From the NCBI GenBank assembly GCA_029721515.1, contig CM056563.1, positions 21,724,954-21,788,953 on the forward strand: a DNA stretch of 64,000 nt. The letters are read 5' to 3'. Below the pieces are notes generated by a model. The model worked only from the letters and a program-made list of their open reading frames with translations. It was not told the DNA's origin and did no database searches. Below are positions 11,445 through 24,208 of this stretch, piece by piece; position 1 is the first letter of the stretch, and every line of letters starts with the position of its first letter. The position numbers and the translations under genes were made by a program. This DNA comes from Synanceia verrucosa (lineage: Eukaryota > Chordata > Actinopteri > Perciformes > Synanceiidae).

Positions 11445-11699
11445 TATGTCAACCTTTCTAATGTGTTTATTGTCTTATTGAGGGACAAACACATTGTGAC
11501 ACAGCAGACTTTTTACAGATTTTTCCACCCTTTTTTTTCTCTTCATCAAATACAAATTGTGTTTTATTCCCAAGTCTGGCTAACTAGAACAATGCATGGT
11601 AACCATGGAAACGGCAGTCTTGTTTAACATAGCGGTCGCACTTGTCTTTCATTTCAGATTATTGAATCTATAATAAATAACAACAACTTTGTAAATCAT

Positions 11700-12260
11700 T
11701 TCATCCTGATGATCAGAAGATAAGCGATAAAATAAGATAAGAGATAAGATAAGACGAGACAAGATAAGATAAGATAAGATAAGATAAAACTTTATTCATC
11801 CCAAAGGAAATGGTTTCTTTTTAAAAAAAATACATACAGTGGAGAATAGTGCAAAAATGCAGTATTAGTGCAAAATCAACAATCTTAACAACACAACAAT
11901 ATACAAAAACTAAAGAGCATAGATATGCAAACGTAGATATGCAAACATACATAAGTATACAGTAAGCTGCTAAGTAGTTTTAAAGTGACATATGAGCTTT
12001 AGAATAGAATAGAATAGAATAGTTTTTTATCCATCCCCCTTGGGGGGAAATTTACCTGCCACAGCAACAAAGACAAAATCACAGACACAATAGTAATAAT
12101 AATAAAATAGAATAAAATAGAATAAAATATTTACATATTAACAATGAACTAAATACAATGGAATAAAATATATATATATTTACTTGTATAGATGAAATAT
12201 ATATATATTTACTTGTATAGATGAAACATATATATTTACTTGTATAGATGAAACATGAGC
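11700..12260. repeat. (GATAA)n/(AATAG)n tracts with fish LINE/SINE-type tails and a 31-bp minisatellite
   Basis: An irregular run of GATAA units (about 11717-11785) continues into 'aaaactttattcatccc'. A run of AATAG units at about 12001-12022 continues into 'tttatccatccccctt'. Both are familiar from fish retroelement 3' tails (recall, not searched). At 12160-12255 about three copies of a ~30-bp unit (tatttacttgtatagatgaa) form a minisatellite. No coding content. Confidence 0.6.
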
Positions 12261-14554
12261 TTTAATGTGAATATGAACTTCCTCACTATCTGTGCAATTT
12301 TATCAGCCTAATTCCAAACACACCTTTATTTGTGGCAAAGTGAAAGGGATTTAGAAGTTCTGCAGTAATCAATAACAAGCATCGTGGACTTAATCCATCA
12401 AAAACAGTTAAAATGTGAGTGGGAGGACTCTTTGATTCTCTGTCTGGCTACAGAAAACATTTACAGTTGCCATGTTTCCTCTGTTAAAACACTGACATGT
12501 ATCCTTCACTTGTAGGATGTGGAAGATTATGCTGCAGGCAAACTTGGAAAACCTCACAAGCTTGTATTTGAGCTGGATAGACCAGAGTCGATCTGCTACA
12601 CCTGTTGTGAGGAACTCAAGCTTCTCCCCTGACATGCTCCTCTGATCTCGATGCTAAAGCTGAGTAAAAGATAGAAATATTGTGACACTTATTCCAAATC
12701 ACAGAGGAAATGCTCACATTCATACATGCCACTAATTTCACACTAGTACAGTAAATGTATACCTTTTGCATGCAAAACAAATGCAAACACATATCCACCA
12801 ATATGAAAGAAAAATAATAATACATGCAGGTTCCACATGTTATTTCAGCACCAAGCAGCACGTTAATAAACCGCTATGCAGAAATATATTTTATTTGTTC
12901 CCCTGTGAGACACTCTATCTCTGATTTCAGCTGGACGTGATGAGCTTATTTCAGGGACAAAAAAATAAACAGTAGATGCTGTCTGCTGCTCAGAAACAGA
13001 AAATAATGCACACCTGAAAGAGAGGATTCTTTCATTTTATGACAACACTTATTTGCTCTATCATGCATTCATAAAATGGTTACATTTTCTTTGCAGTTGC
13101 CAAGATAAAAAAAATAAAACCATGAAGTCATATATCTATTCCACATAACTGTAAATGTTATCGACATTAAACTCATCATTCAAAACTAAAACCTGCTAAA
13201 AATGGAAATGTCAGATTTAATTATCAGTCACCTGTACCCAGACTGCACCTGTGAAAACACCTGGGACCAATTACATCACTTAAAAATCAGAGCTGGAGCG
13301 CCATAAATTGGATTCAGGTTTGCACAACAATAGAGGCCAATTTTGGGGAGAGAATTAGAGGACGAGGTGTGAAATGCGCTGACATAAATGTATGATATTT
13401 TGTCTTGTACGTGTTATGAGTTGTGATCAAGTACCAGAAAATAACTCGCCTATTCTTCTTGACATACTGCACTGATTATAACATATTGTATATTTTTGTG
13501 TATATTATTTGTGCTTTTCATTGTTTTGTACGGTGTCCTTGAGTGCCAACAAAGGTACCTTTAAATTAAATGTATTATTATTATTAGTTGAGAAGAACCA
13601 TAACATATTTTAGTCACTGATGTTTATTCAATAATTTATACAGTAGTTCTATTGTAGGGCTAATGTAAGGGCTCATATAAAAAAAAGTTTAGGGCTCATA
13701 AAACAGGGAGTCACTGTTGTTTCCAAACTGAAGAAACACTTCAACCACGGAAGGGTTGTTGTTTTTTTTCATTTGGATTTGTAAGAAAAATACACCAACT
13801 TTATTTTTTAATCTATTTTTTATTATTATATTCCAGTTCTGAAAATGTGCAGTAACTGTTTTTTTACGTACTTGTAGCAAAAACTCTTTTAGCCTTACCA
13901 CTGTAAATAGTACAGTTATTTCTTACACAACTTTATTTATGTCTCTTTTATTTTTAACTGACTATCTTTTTTTTTTTTTTTTTACATTTGACTGAAATCC
14001 TAATTTCGTCATATAATGACAATAAAGGTTTTTCATTTTTTTCTGACTTTTTTTTCTCCATTTACCTTTCTTGCCTCGTCCACTGAACTTTAAAAATAAA
14101 ACATGAGCTTGCATTACTCGTATCACAGCCACAGAGTCCTGCTCACCATCCTGCCCATACCACTTCCACACATCCTGCACATATTCTGACATAAAGACAG
14201 ACTTCAGATATTATTTACACCATAACAAAGTACACCATCTCAGTCCACAGATCCGATCAGGGGTTTTCAGCCTCTCCTTCAATTTATAAGCATTGCACTG
14301 TAGCCATACATTTCATTTTTTTCCAGAGTACAGTACACAAGGGCATGATTACCTCCCTACCTGTGTGATGGAGACATTTCCTCCATGACTTGGGGTCCCT
14401 TCATGCTTTCATTACAACACAACCATACATCTTCCCTGTATCTTGATGGTGTACGGGGAGTGCAGCAACCATCTGGGGAAGCATACAGACATACAGCACT
14501 GTATCATTTGTGGCAACCTATCAACACCAACCTCACCTTTTTAATTCTGATTTA
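12261..14554. other. intergenic DNA with one LINE/SINE 3' tail
   Basis: Mostly unique AT-rich sequence. At 13490-13577 the text 'gtacggtgtccttgagtgcc' followed by 'aattaaatgtattattatta' matches, by recall, the 3' tail shared by fish L2-type LINEs and SINEs, so a truncated retrocopy is likely. Long T tracts near 13965 and 14035 give lysine-rich spurious frames on the minus strand. No exon recognised. Confidence 0.45.
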
Positions 14555-14890
14555 GAGGGAGAAGTGAGCGGCTGGGCGGAGGTGCTGATGATACAATCCT
14601 CTTCATGCCGGGTCCACAGAACAAAAGAGACCACGGAGACCAACTCTCCTCCAAGAGACAAATGAATCATCCCTGACAAGGCTCCTCCCCCCGCCGTGTT
14701 GCCGCCATGAATTATCTACCTCTGTAAAGGCCTTGATCAATTAGTCAATCGCTCAACTGCGGCCCTCAATTAACAAGGTGATTCCCAATGCTGCTGGCTC
14801 CTAACATGTTGTGCATTACTTGACGCTGCCAATTAAAGCAGCGCTCAGCCACAGCTCTCAGAGCCGATGCGGGTAAGTATACTAGGGGAT
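14555..14890. other. candidate conserved non-coding element
   Basis: Non-repetitive, base-balanced sequence with clustered homeodomain-like words (GAATTATC, TCAATTAGTCAATCG, CTCAATTAACAAGG) and GCCGCCATGAATTA. There is no long coding frame or transposon end. The texture is like that of developmental enhancers in vertebrate gene deserts. This is a judgement by eye; conservation was not tested. Confidence 0.35.
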
Positions 14891-16090
14891 TCATCTATAA
14901 CCACTCCGTGGCTGTGAAGCCGAAAATGAAGGGGTAGAAAGCATCTCTCTCAGATTGATGTGCTCAGGGATGCTGCTAGAGAATTGATTTTGTTATAAAT
15001 TCAGAGAGAAGGTGCCAATCACCTGTGTTGGCAGCCAAAAACACCCAGTCTGAACAGAATTTGAAACGAAAGCAAGGGGGTAAAAGGAGATGTCTGCGGG
15101 TTCAAACAGAATACAGATTGGCAGTGGGATGCGAGGGCCCCCAGTGTTCCAGAGCAACATACCACCAGCCTAAGTCCACTCCAATAGACCGTTGCATGTG
15201 TCAAGGGGACTCTGGTGCGTGAGGCTTGCTGTAATTGGAGCAATCTGTTCCCTTGGCCTGGAGCAGCTGAGAGTGTTACATGTTTGAAGTCATAACCCTG
15301 GCAAGATGTCCTCCATTTCCCTCCACTGGTGAGCTGACGCTGCTGCCCGTTTGAGAAGCTCCTGCCTCTTCACTGCACCTAAACGCCCTTTGACATTTGG
15401 CCTCATGAAGTGCCAGACTGCTGCCATCACTTTTGCATGCTTGGTCTATCACAATTCCTGTTTCTGTCAGTAAGTAAGAAATATAATTTCTAGAGAGTGC
15501 ATTAGGCACTGCAATTTTAGTTGCATTTAAATGTCTTATTTTCTCACACTAAACCTAATATGCTGCTTTCTTAAAGGTTAATATTTAAGTTACGAGACCC
15601 TAAATTGCAACTGACTATAAATATATATGACTGATAAAATGTTCTGCTAGAATTTCTGTCTTTTGGACAGAGCAAGACCAGCCATATTTCCCGTTTTTTT
15701 TTGTGCTAAGCTAACCTGTTTTTCATCCCTCAGCAACAAACTGAATATGTATATTTCTTTAATCAAATCTAAACAAAACAAGACAAAATACAGAACCTAG
15801 ACTGTTGCCTCTATTTCTTTAAAGCAGTGATTGTGAGCTTATCCTTGATATCCAGAGAAGGGTAAAATCTATCATAATGAGGAAACATTAGACATAATCA
15901 TTAGTTTCATTTTCTTATACTAATACAGTCAGAAAATATCCCTGTGTTTTTGTAAAACCAACCCATGTCTACAAACCAGGCACCCATTCACTGGTCATGA
16001 AAGAGCTCCACAGAAAGAGCTCTCATGCTCTGAAGTGAGTCAAATAGCAAACAATACACCGACTATTTTCAGGCTTGTCTCATCTGCATA
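14891..16090. other. intergenic DNA with a fragment of an interspersed repeat
   Basis: The segment 15000-15470 is balanced unique sequence without a recognisable exon. At about 15655-15905 'ttttggacagagcaagacca' followed by 'gtgctaagctaacctg' resembles one end of a common fish MITE, in inverse orientation to the fragment at 54029. Short frames of 60-80 aa have no identifiable domain. Confidence 0.4.
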
Positions 16091-16549
16091 TACTATAGGT
16101 ACCATTTGTTTGACTTCACTTCACTCGGCACAGCAGTGACAACGTGGGAGAGGATGTGGAGGCAAAATGTCCAGCAGGTCTCAGGTGATCTCTGCAGAAG
16201 TGCTAACCCATGTAATAGAACAACTGTGTTCCCTCTCAGCTCGAGAGCACAACACAATCCAGCACACATGAATAGCCACTCAAATCCTCGCATTAATATT
16301 GGAGTTGATAGACTCCCATCAAAGCTGCTGGGCCAGATGCATTACATTTCCTGGCTCATTGAAATCACTTTTTTTCCTCCCACTTCATTCTTTTTTCAAA
16401 TTAGACATGCTTTGTTGGAGGAGTGTCTTCCTCAGAAGAGAGATGAGGGCCTGCAGATCTTTTACAGAGCTGACTGCTGAAACAATCCTGCTCACACTGT
16501 GATACATCTGCCTTTATCTTAAGTGCTTGTGATTCTTTGACTCAAATGT

Positions 16550-17070
16550 AATTTCAGGTAATGGCTAGTTTGGGCACCTCATTTGGCTCCTTTTCGGATA
16601 AACAACCAAGATGAAAGTCATCTTGGGATAGTTTCTTATCTGGGTCGGCCGCACTGATCCATACGGCGCCTGAAATTTAAACTTAATTTCCTAATTGCAT
16701 CAAATCTCCTGCAATCTGCAATCAATCTTCAGCTTTTAAACCTTCAATTTGTAGCGAGTGCTGCTGCTGACATACAAGAATATACCTCCTGCACGTCCGT
16801 AGGGCTCCATGTGAGGCCATCTCAATCATTTTGCACGTGTATTCCCTCGTGCCCTGAATTGTACCTGACAGGCTGCATAATTGCAGAACTCCTGTGGGTC
16901 ACCGAGGCTCTGATCAAGTCAGGAAAAAGAGTTTTTTTTTCAGTAGCTGCAGATGTTTTTTTAATCAAAGCAGAATATTACAGGTGTGATGAGAATAATT
17001 AAATGTAATTAGCACACATTTGCTTCCAGCTATATGCATAGTTGTGCCCTAAATTAGGACATCACTGATG
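16550..17070. other. candidate conserved non-coding element
   Basis: Unique sequence with several homeodomain/POU-like words (TTAATTTCCTAATTGCAT, AATAATTAAATGTAATTAGC) and a short GC-rich core (GGTCGGCCGCACTGATCC). The preceding 16100-16500 is also non-repetitive. No coding evidence, and conservation was not tested. Confidence 0.3.
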
Positions 17071-18590
17071 CTCTGCCTTTCATCCATATACCCACCAGCC
17101 TGCTATGCACTAATGTCACATCATCATCACACACATCATTGTCACTGTCACACATTATTACCAACACAAAATATATAATATCTAGCAGTAGTCAAGGAAC
17201 ATGTTAATATCTTCTGCATGCACTCACAGGCTGTTAAGTGCATGCAGTGTCATATATAATGAAGCGAGAACGGAAGCTAAAAGGAAAATAAAGCAGCATA
17301 TAACAGTTTCTGCTGAAATGACGAAGCACTCAGTGTCCTCATTTCATCAAAATGTTGCTGTATGTTTTTGCAAACTAATTTCATTGTGTTTTCTTCTCCC
17401 TTCGTTGTCATAATGAGATTTGTGTCCAGGTGAATATCTTCTAGTTATCTTCTGTTGTCATGACAGTGAACACAAGTTAAACCATTTGGCAGCATAACAT
17501 GGTTATTTTTTTTACCTGTGTGTGCACTTTATGCACACATAAGATATAAAATGCAAAGTGAATAAATACCACATTTCCAACCGTTTTGTTCCAGTTCTCA
17601 TTTTCTCTCATTTTCTATATATATTACCTCCAGCTGTGTGAGACAACATCATTCATTACACAGTGGGGTATTAACATCCAGATAATGTTTGAGTGTAAAA
17701 GCTCCGCAGCTGTGTTGTTGAAAGATGCTCATTAACAGTAACCAAGCTAATCAGGATTTGTGGTTTCACTGAAACTACACATCGTGGTAATGTGGGTTAT
17801 GATGGACACATACATACATACATACATGTGGGTTTAGAGTCAAAAATACCAAATAATTTAATTGTTGGCAAAGAAAAAAATTGGATTAAAAATATAAAAG
17901 TTGAAAAAATACTGGTCAAAGATACAGTATGGGGTTTTAACATGAAGAGGGCCCACATCTTGGAATCACAACTCTTTTATCAGTCATGTTTCCACCAAAT
18001 ACCCACAGGACCACATATACAGTATGTATATAGCAAAATGAGCAATGACATCATAATTGTGTAGTTTTATTAAGATTCAATGTTATTAATAAAAGGATTA
18101 GAATACATAAAGTATGATGCAATAGAAATATTGTGTCAATGTCAACTTTAACTGAGAATAAAAACTCTGTTTACTGCAGAGATTATGGCATTTATGATGA
18201 ATGTTAATCCATTACCTCACAGGTTGGATATTTTAAAGGACAGATTATTTTTATCACATAGCCAGAAACAAAAAAGGTTATCTGAATTGATTATTGCAGA
18301 ACAAAAACCTCATAAATAAATTTTATAAATAACCACAGTGGGGGGCATCAACTTTCTACTGTAATTATGATCTTTCACCTCTAAATGTCTAAATAAAGGT
18401 ACGGTCATTCAGTCATTATGTATGTAGCATGTAGAGCATGTAGCACAAAGAGACTACAGACGACAAACAGGAAACGCACCTGCTGGGTCTCAGCTGAATG
18501 AGCATTACATTTGTGCATTTCATAATTCCATTAACTGCTGCACTGTTTTTTACTTCACATTGTACCGGGCTGTCAGAGGAAAGGGGCTCT
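17071..18590. other. intergenic DNA, nothing specific seen
   Basis: AT-rich unique sequence with a short (CATA)n tract at about 17808-17826. The 90-aa plus-strand frame at 17792-18064 begins in this microsatellite and has no recognised domain; I do not support it as a gene. Confidence 0.45.
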
Positions 18591-18639
18591 CTCACTGACT
18601 TGTTTCCCTTTTTGTTTTTTCCTTTTTACAGAGTCTTCC

Positions 18640-18755
18640 CTCGTCTGCTTTAGAGAGCTCGGGCTAGGTCGGGAACAGTTGCTGTTGTGAGCCTGTAAAG
18701 CCCTTTGAGACACTTTATGTGATATTGAGCCGTACAAATAAACTTGACTTGACTT
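18640..18755 (+). mobile_element. truncated L2-type LINE/SINE 3' tail
   Basis: The text 'gtaaagccctttgagacac' then 'tgatattgagccgtacaaat' and 'aaacttgacttgacttg' corresponds, by recall, to the 3' tail shared by fish L2-clade LINEs and dependent SINEs, which ends in short tandem repeats. Only the tail is present, consistent with 5' truncation at insertion. The upstream limit is uncertain. Confidence 0.6.
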
Positions 18756-18764
18756 CACAAGGCT

Positions 18765-18980
18765 TTTCCTCTGGGTGCTCCAGTTTCCTGCTGCAGTCCA
18801 AAGACGTGCAGGTCAGGCTGACTGCAGCGTCTGACTTTCCCACATGTGAGAGTGTGAACGTGTGCTAGACTGTGATAGACTGCTGACCTGTCCCAGATGT
18901 TTCCCTGCCACAGTTTGAGCCTCAATAGAGAGGATAAAAAACACACAAATATATAGACAATGGATGGATGGATGAGCGGG
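18765..18980 (+). mobile_element. LINE 3' end, RTE/Rex3-like (tentative), with ATGG tail
   Basis: Starting near 'tctgggtgctccagtttcct' and passing through 'gtccaaagacgtgcaggtca' and 'tagactgctgacctgtccca', this ends in (ATGG)n at 18959-18974. The same family recurs at 52345-52562. By recall it is a very common fish repeat with a GATG-type tail, as in RTE-clade Rex3 elements. Family assignment was not confirmed. It lies directly after the L2-type tail. Confidence 0.55.
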
Positions 18981-19189
18981 GAGTATGACACTAATCATCA
19001 GTGTTGAAATCAGCCATGTTTCATGTAGCAGATGGTCAGACATAATGAATGAAGAATCTGTGAGCTGGAAAGCAAACAGATTCATTTGAGTTACAATGAA
19101 ATGACGGAACAAATCCAGCACACCAGCTCACTGGTTTGGCTCATCACACACAGCCTTCACGGGCATTATGGTTTTGACTAACATACCTC

Positions 19190-19484
19190 AGTGTTATTTT
19201 GTATGTGTGTGTGTGTGTGTGTGTGTGGGTCTGCCTTATATCCACATGGCGGGCACACACTTGACCAGTTGACTGGGGACGGCATGTACAATTGGGGACA
19301 AAGTCCATGTCCCCAATTGTTCAAACCTTTGTTAGTGGTTAGGGTTAGGTTGAGCTTAGGGTTAGGTTTAGGCTTAGGCAATTAGTTGTCGTAGTTAGGA
19401 TTAGGATAAGTTTTCAGGAAATCAAAGTTCATCCCCAAAGGGAGGGTAAAAATGCCTCAATCACCCCCAGAGGTGACTTAAACC

Positions 19485-19524
<40 letters not shown>

Positions 19525-19530
19525 ATTACA
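19190..19530. repeat. (GT)n-bounded repeat with hairpin and TTAGGG-like words
   Basis: Two (GT)n tracts (about 19203-19227 and 19489-19521) bracket an interspersed repeat. Inside, at 19288-19320, ACAATTGGGGAC and GTCCCCAATTGT form a perfect 12-bp stem with a 9-nt loop. Next come degenerate 'gttagggttagg' words (19337-19378) that resemble, but are not, a telomeric array. By recall this whole arrangement is common in fish genomes. The small open frames here translate the repeats. Confidence 0.65.
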
Positions 19531-20989
19531 CAGGAGATTTGTCATGCAGCATATCCTGCATATTTCCATTCAGGTAATCAGGTTGTTTTCTCCTCGATAT
19601 TTAAATTATATACATTATATTGAGTAGCAACAGAGAATATGCTTGAAATGTCATGTAATTCTTACAAGCATGTTATTGTTAGTATTAACATAATGAGGAA
19701 ATATTGTTAATTAACATTTGTTGATGCTGAAAATATCAGTAAAATCTTTACAGGCCTTGTTCAATATAATAGCTTCATTTGAATTTTATACCACCATACC
19801 ATATACCATATAAAAGGTGCATTTTTTACTAACTGCAGCTTATGCTATTAATTATAATTATGTTCATTTATTCTAAATTTGATTTCAAGTTAGATGTTTA
19901 AATCTACCCCTTTTGTTTGTTGATGCCTTCTAACCTACAGGTTCACTTAAGATTTCAACTTTTTACAGTATTTATAGAAATGAGAGGCTTCCAGATACTC
20001 AGTTTACTGATCGGGTGTTGTTAAATATCTATTGAAAAGCTCTTAATGTGTATAACACAACATGAACAGCTGGTAAGAGGCAGATAAAACTAGAGTTGTT
20101 AAAGCTAGACAGAGAAGGTTGGCCCTTGTGTAATATACTGCAGATTTAAGGACACTCAAAGTGGATTTATATCTTCAAATATTATCCTTAACATGAATAT
20201 ATCTTATGAAAGGATGGTGGCAGATGCCTGCCCTGAGCACAGGATGAGTCAGGATCGGGAGCTCTCGTTCTGATTCCTGAGGTGTAAAGCTCCTCTAATA
20301 GCCACCATAACCACACCTGCATACCAAAGAGACGCTCTTATTCATCCAAATTACTGTGCAGAGGGACCCCCAAAATATCACTGGCACAGTTCAAATTTGC
20401 AGTGAGTGATAAGCTAAATACACCAACCAAAACATAACTGATTTATCAGTGATCCGTTAAACAGGACAGATGAGGTCCAAGGTAGCGGATAGCATGACCA
20501 ACGAGCGCCGATAAGAGACGAGCGCTCACTCTCCACCTTTATCCTCCTCAGAAAAATCCAAATATGCAGAATCGCTCCATTTCATTTTTAAATGAGAGGT
20601 CTACAAGTCCCACTTCTATTAGGTAAAGTCTGTTATGTTACTACAAGGTAAGAAACCCTTTCTTTCAGATACACCAATGTTAATTTTGACAGCAAATTTT
20701 AATCTTAATTATGGTCTTATTAGTCATATTTTAGTCATGTGAATTGAGTCCAGTTTTAGTCAATATTATTAGATTAGATTAAATCTAAGAGGTTTAATTA
20801 AAATGTAATGCACAATTCAAGAGTTTTTCTAAAAATTCCAAGTGAGACATTTATGAACCTGTTATTATGGAATATACTAAGGTTTGAATGTGAAATATAC
20901 AGACAGATTTATCTGTTGTGTCTATCTGTTTCTTTCCACTACAGACCAAAGTGGACTTGATATTGATATTTTAATATTAGAGTAATATT
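19531..20989. other. AT-rich intergenic DNA with a degenerate repeat fragment
   Basis: Mostly unique sequence. At about 20678-20830 'aatgttaattttgacagcaa' and reiterated 'ttttagtca' words recall a common fish hAT-derived repeat, but no ends or target duplication could be placed. No exon recognised. Confidence 0.4.
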
Positions 20990-21170
20990 CCATGGTGTCT
21001 GCTCCGCCTCTCAGTACCCCTGGAGCCACCACTGGACCTCCAGACGGAGCCCCCGTGCGACCTGCCGGCTTTAGCCGGGAAGGGGCACCCTCGAGCGGCC
21101 ACGCTTACCGGTGATGTCCGCCCCCCGGCACGGAGGTCCGGACAGTTTGTGTGCGACACAGGTGGTCAGG
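20990..21170. other. isolated GC-rich, CpG-containing island of unknown origin
   Basis: About 180 bp of strongly GC-rich sequence with many CpGs stands in an AT-rich desert. It includes the small hairpin CCGGCTTTAGCCGG and runs such as CCGCCCCCCGGCAC. A 60-residue minus-strand frame is Arg/Ser/Gly-rich and unrecognised. It could be a fragment of a retroelement, an inserted piece of an mRNA 5' end, or a CpG-island promoter remnant. No evidence decides between these. Confidence 0.5.
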
Positions 21171-22418
21171 CAAAAACTACGAGGTGAAAGTTACCAATAT
21201 CAGGGCGTGTATTCAAATAATAACGTAATTACACAAAAATATAACACTATACAACAAGAACACAGCAAAGTTATTGTAATTAGGTTTAGGAAATAACCTC
21301 AAACTAGCATGTGAGACACTGAAAGCTGGGAAAACTGGACATAAACAGCATCTATGGGATGAAAGTCTTGTATTTGTTGGACCCATCATTTATATAATTT
21401 CACCTTTAACATATCCGTGTTCTGCAGAAATGCCTACAGTATATTGTCAATAAAGCTTTTGTACATTGTTTGCACGATCATAACTTAAATCTTTTCTTTT
21501 ATGTCATATATGACGGTCAAACCGATGTGCTTACATTTCAGCTGCTGCCATTATAGGTCAACTAATCTGAAAGCCATCTTATGTTAACTCATATTTTCTA
21601 AATAGCTCTCATGCGCTGCAGCTTTACATGCTGTGTTTTTGAGTTTATAGAGGTGTTTGCTCAGGGCTTAATGGGTCTCTGTGAATAAACAGGCTGCATC
21701 TCATCTTGCCTGTCGTTAAACATGAAAATATGTGTGAACTTTTACTGGCAACAGATCAATATTATGTTCATGTCATTGTTTCAGATGTGGTATTACCAGT
21801 CTATTCTAGCTTACTTTATTATGTGTTCCCTTTATTATGCTGCACTGACTTTCTGTTTAATGTATAAATGCTCTGTTTGCACGCAGATATCTGCCATGAT
21901 CCGACATGGGATCCTTAAACACATTTCATTTATTGTCACTGTCACAGAATAATATAAAATTCACAAAAACAGCAGTGTGGTTGTTTATTTAAAAGAGCCA
22001 CTAAAAGTGACGGTTGAAAATTTCAAAAAGCGAGGCTCTCATATGTCCTCCCAGCTTTGAAAACAACACAGTTTAGAATATTATTTACAGGTCATGAAGC
22101 CAGAACACTGAACATGAATAATAACAACCAACACCATCTGGGGAACTTCAAAGTTTCACATTAGCCAGTAATGAACATTAGTGTTATAAAGAGGGTCACT
22201 GAGCAGATCTAACTCACACAGGGTGTTCCTTCATTCGATGCACCCTTCGAGAAAGCAGCAATAAACTAGTGAATGAGTATCAGCTTTATAGCATGTGGAT
22301 GAAACCACATCCATTATAAACAGTGGCTGCAGCTCCATACCCTGAGCTTAAACTGCTGTGACTAGAAATCCAGACAAGTGTGGAATCACTCTGCACAACC
22401 AACGCATAATCTGACCTG
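21171..22418. other. intergenic DNA, nothing specific seen
   Basis: AT-rich unique sequence. The frame at 21722-21952 has a hydrophobic, Tyr/Cys-rich composition but no recognised family or exon boundaries, and is most likely chance. Confidence 0.4.
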
Positions 22419-22422
22419 TTAA

Positions 22423-22886
22423 CTCTTTGAGTGCCAGCTCTTTTTTAAAACAGAACGTATCTCATGCCAGTGTTTTTGCCCATTTTGAGTCATATTTTAT
22501 GATGCACAGAATATTTTGTACTATGTCTCTGAAAACACTGAATAGCTCAAATGAAAGAAGAGACTCTCTATTTCATCATGAAAAAAAGTTTGTTTTTAAC
22601 CTTGTTCCATTCTTGTTTTATCAGAGGTAGAGTAGAGGACACTTTCACCAAAATCACCACTTTTTGTCCAGATTCTGTTTGTTTTGCTCTCTAATCTTGA
22701 TCGTTTCCACTTCCTGCTTTGATCTCTGTGGTGTATACCGTCTCTTTATGCTCTGACTACATCTCCCAGAAGCCCCAACATTACTCACAGGCTGTGTGAG
22801 ACCGTGTGTGTGTGTGTGTGTGTGTTTTTGGCACTTTTGGCACGTTCTATTTTAAAGGATGTAATACGTTCTTGACACTCAAAGAG
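22423..22886 (+). mobile_element. TTAA-flanked MITE (family A), copy 1, full length
   Basis: A 464-bp copy flanked by TTAA on both sides (22419-22422 and 22887-22890), the target site of piggyBac-type elements. Terminal inverted repeats begin CTCTTTGAGTG, with 11 identical bases and then partial match. The interior has no transposase. It contains the shared blocks 'gaaaacactgaatagctcaa', 'actacatctcccagaagccc' at 22756-22775, and a (GT)n tract at about 22803-22826. This copy serves as the reference orientation for the others. Peptides read from it (SLKTLNSSNERRDSLFHHE) recur only because the DNA repeats. Confidence 0.85.
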
Positions 22887-22969
22887 TTAAATACAGACTG
22901 ATAATTGTTCATGATAACCTGAAAGTGATATTTGTTGGGATGATGCATATGAAGAAAGGAGTGGCCAGA

Positions 22970-23200
22970 TATAAAGTACAAAACGATAACAAAGAGATCG
23001 TAGATGTTTTGCAAATTTTGCAGAGACACAAAATGACTGCAAAGAGACTCAGGGTGACCACATAAAGATGCAAAACAATTACAAAGAGACACAAATAGAC
23101 ACAAAAAGGCAACACAGAGACTCAAAATGTTCCAAACAATAATAAAGTGGAGCAGAATGACCACAAAGAGAGTCAAAAGAACAATAAAGAGATGCTAAAT
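22970..23200. repeat. degenerate minisatellite of 'acaaagagacacaaaatgac' units
   Basis: Irregular units containing 'caaagagac' and 'acaaaatgac' repeat roughly every 20 bases. The minus-strand Cys/Leu-rich frames of 68 and 109 aa are translations of this array. No gene is supported. Confidence 0.7.
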
Positions 23201-24204
23201 AACTGCTTGGTCTGGGTGTATTGCTCTTATATAAGAGTTGTTGGGGGGATTTTGTATGATTTTACTCTTTTTCCAAATATAGCTTAACCTTGAGTTGATC
23301 ATAACTATCCAGGCTAAGTGATGGCAGTTTTGGCTTTTATGTAGTTTTTGTACATTGACACGACGCTGGCTCTGAGGGTGCATTGATTCAGATCAAAAAG
23401 CTTCATATCCAGGCAAGGTGAGAAAGCATATTTGGACACCATTCATCACAGGGTACCTCACAATGGTTGAGCTTGAACTTGTCTGGCATCATAATGGTGC
23501 CAGAAGCCTCTTGTGCAGCAGCAGATGTGTGAAAATAGTCTCCATGTTGTGAGAGCCGAGCAAGAACGAGTACAAACTGGAATCTTTCTAATATGTCACA
23601 TTTGCTTTTCTCTCCTCTCACTGAGTGCTCTGTACCAACTCAAAACAATACATTATTTATGTGTATGTGATTTTTTTCCCCCCGTGTCTCTATGAAGAAA
23701 GATGACTTCATGGACAAACGCCTCGGGGCAATGCCTCGTCTTTTAACACTCCATCTTCACATCTACAAAGGGGAGATGTGTAACTGAAACAAAATGTTGA
23801 AAAAAAAACAGCAAAAATGATCTATAAAAAGCCAAGTATACTTTTGCCTGTTGATGCAATATTTTGATACGAGCAGTTTCTCAGAAATTTGAATAGTTAC
23901 CTGCTCATGAAAAAGTAATTTTATAGTGGTTGTTTCTCAGAAAACTGGTGATCTAGAACCTCAAGTTTCACATCATCTGGGTGGAGATGAGCCTCTGCAA
24001 AATAAGCTCAAGCAACAAGCAGAGGATAGGAAGTGCTTTCGCTGATTCATCTATCATCCAATCCATGCTTTGACTGCAACCTGAAGGGCACAGCATCCAT
24101 CGTGATGATTAGTTTTGCTGTTAGATTTGTGTTTGGTGGCAGTGTCTGCAGCCTGCTGTCTGCTGTTGATCGACCATGAGGATGAGATTAAGTGGCATTT
24201 TGTG
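23201..24204. other. intergenic DNA, nothing specific seen
   Basis: Unique sequence with no transposon ends, RNA gene or recognised exon. Small frames of 60-70 aa show no domain. Confidence 0.4.
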
Positions 24205-24208
24205 TTAA

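Noticed and set aside
19330..19385. Interstitial telomeric repeat
   Set aside because: Only a few imperfect TTAGGG words within a dispersed fish repeat, not a telomeric array.
22427..22630. Recurrent peptide with 'SLKTLNSSNERRDSLFHHE' found in many frames, looking like a small protein family
   Set aside because: Every instance lies inside a copy of the same MITE, in either orientation. The frame varies in length and is broken in several copies, so the similarity comes from the DNA repeat.
22847..23176. 109-aa Cys/Leu-rich frame resembling a membrane protein
   Set aside because: It is a translation of the 'acaaagagacacaaaatgac' minisatellite.
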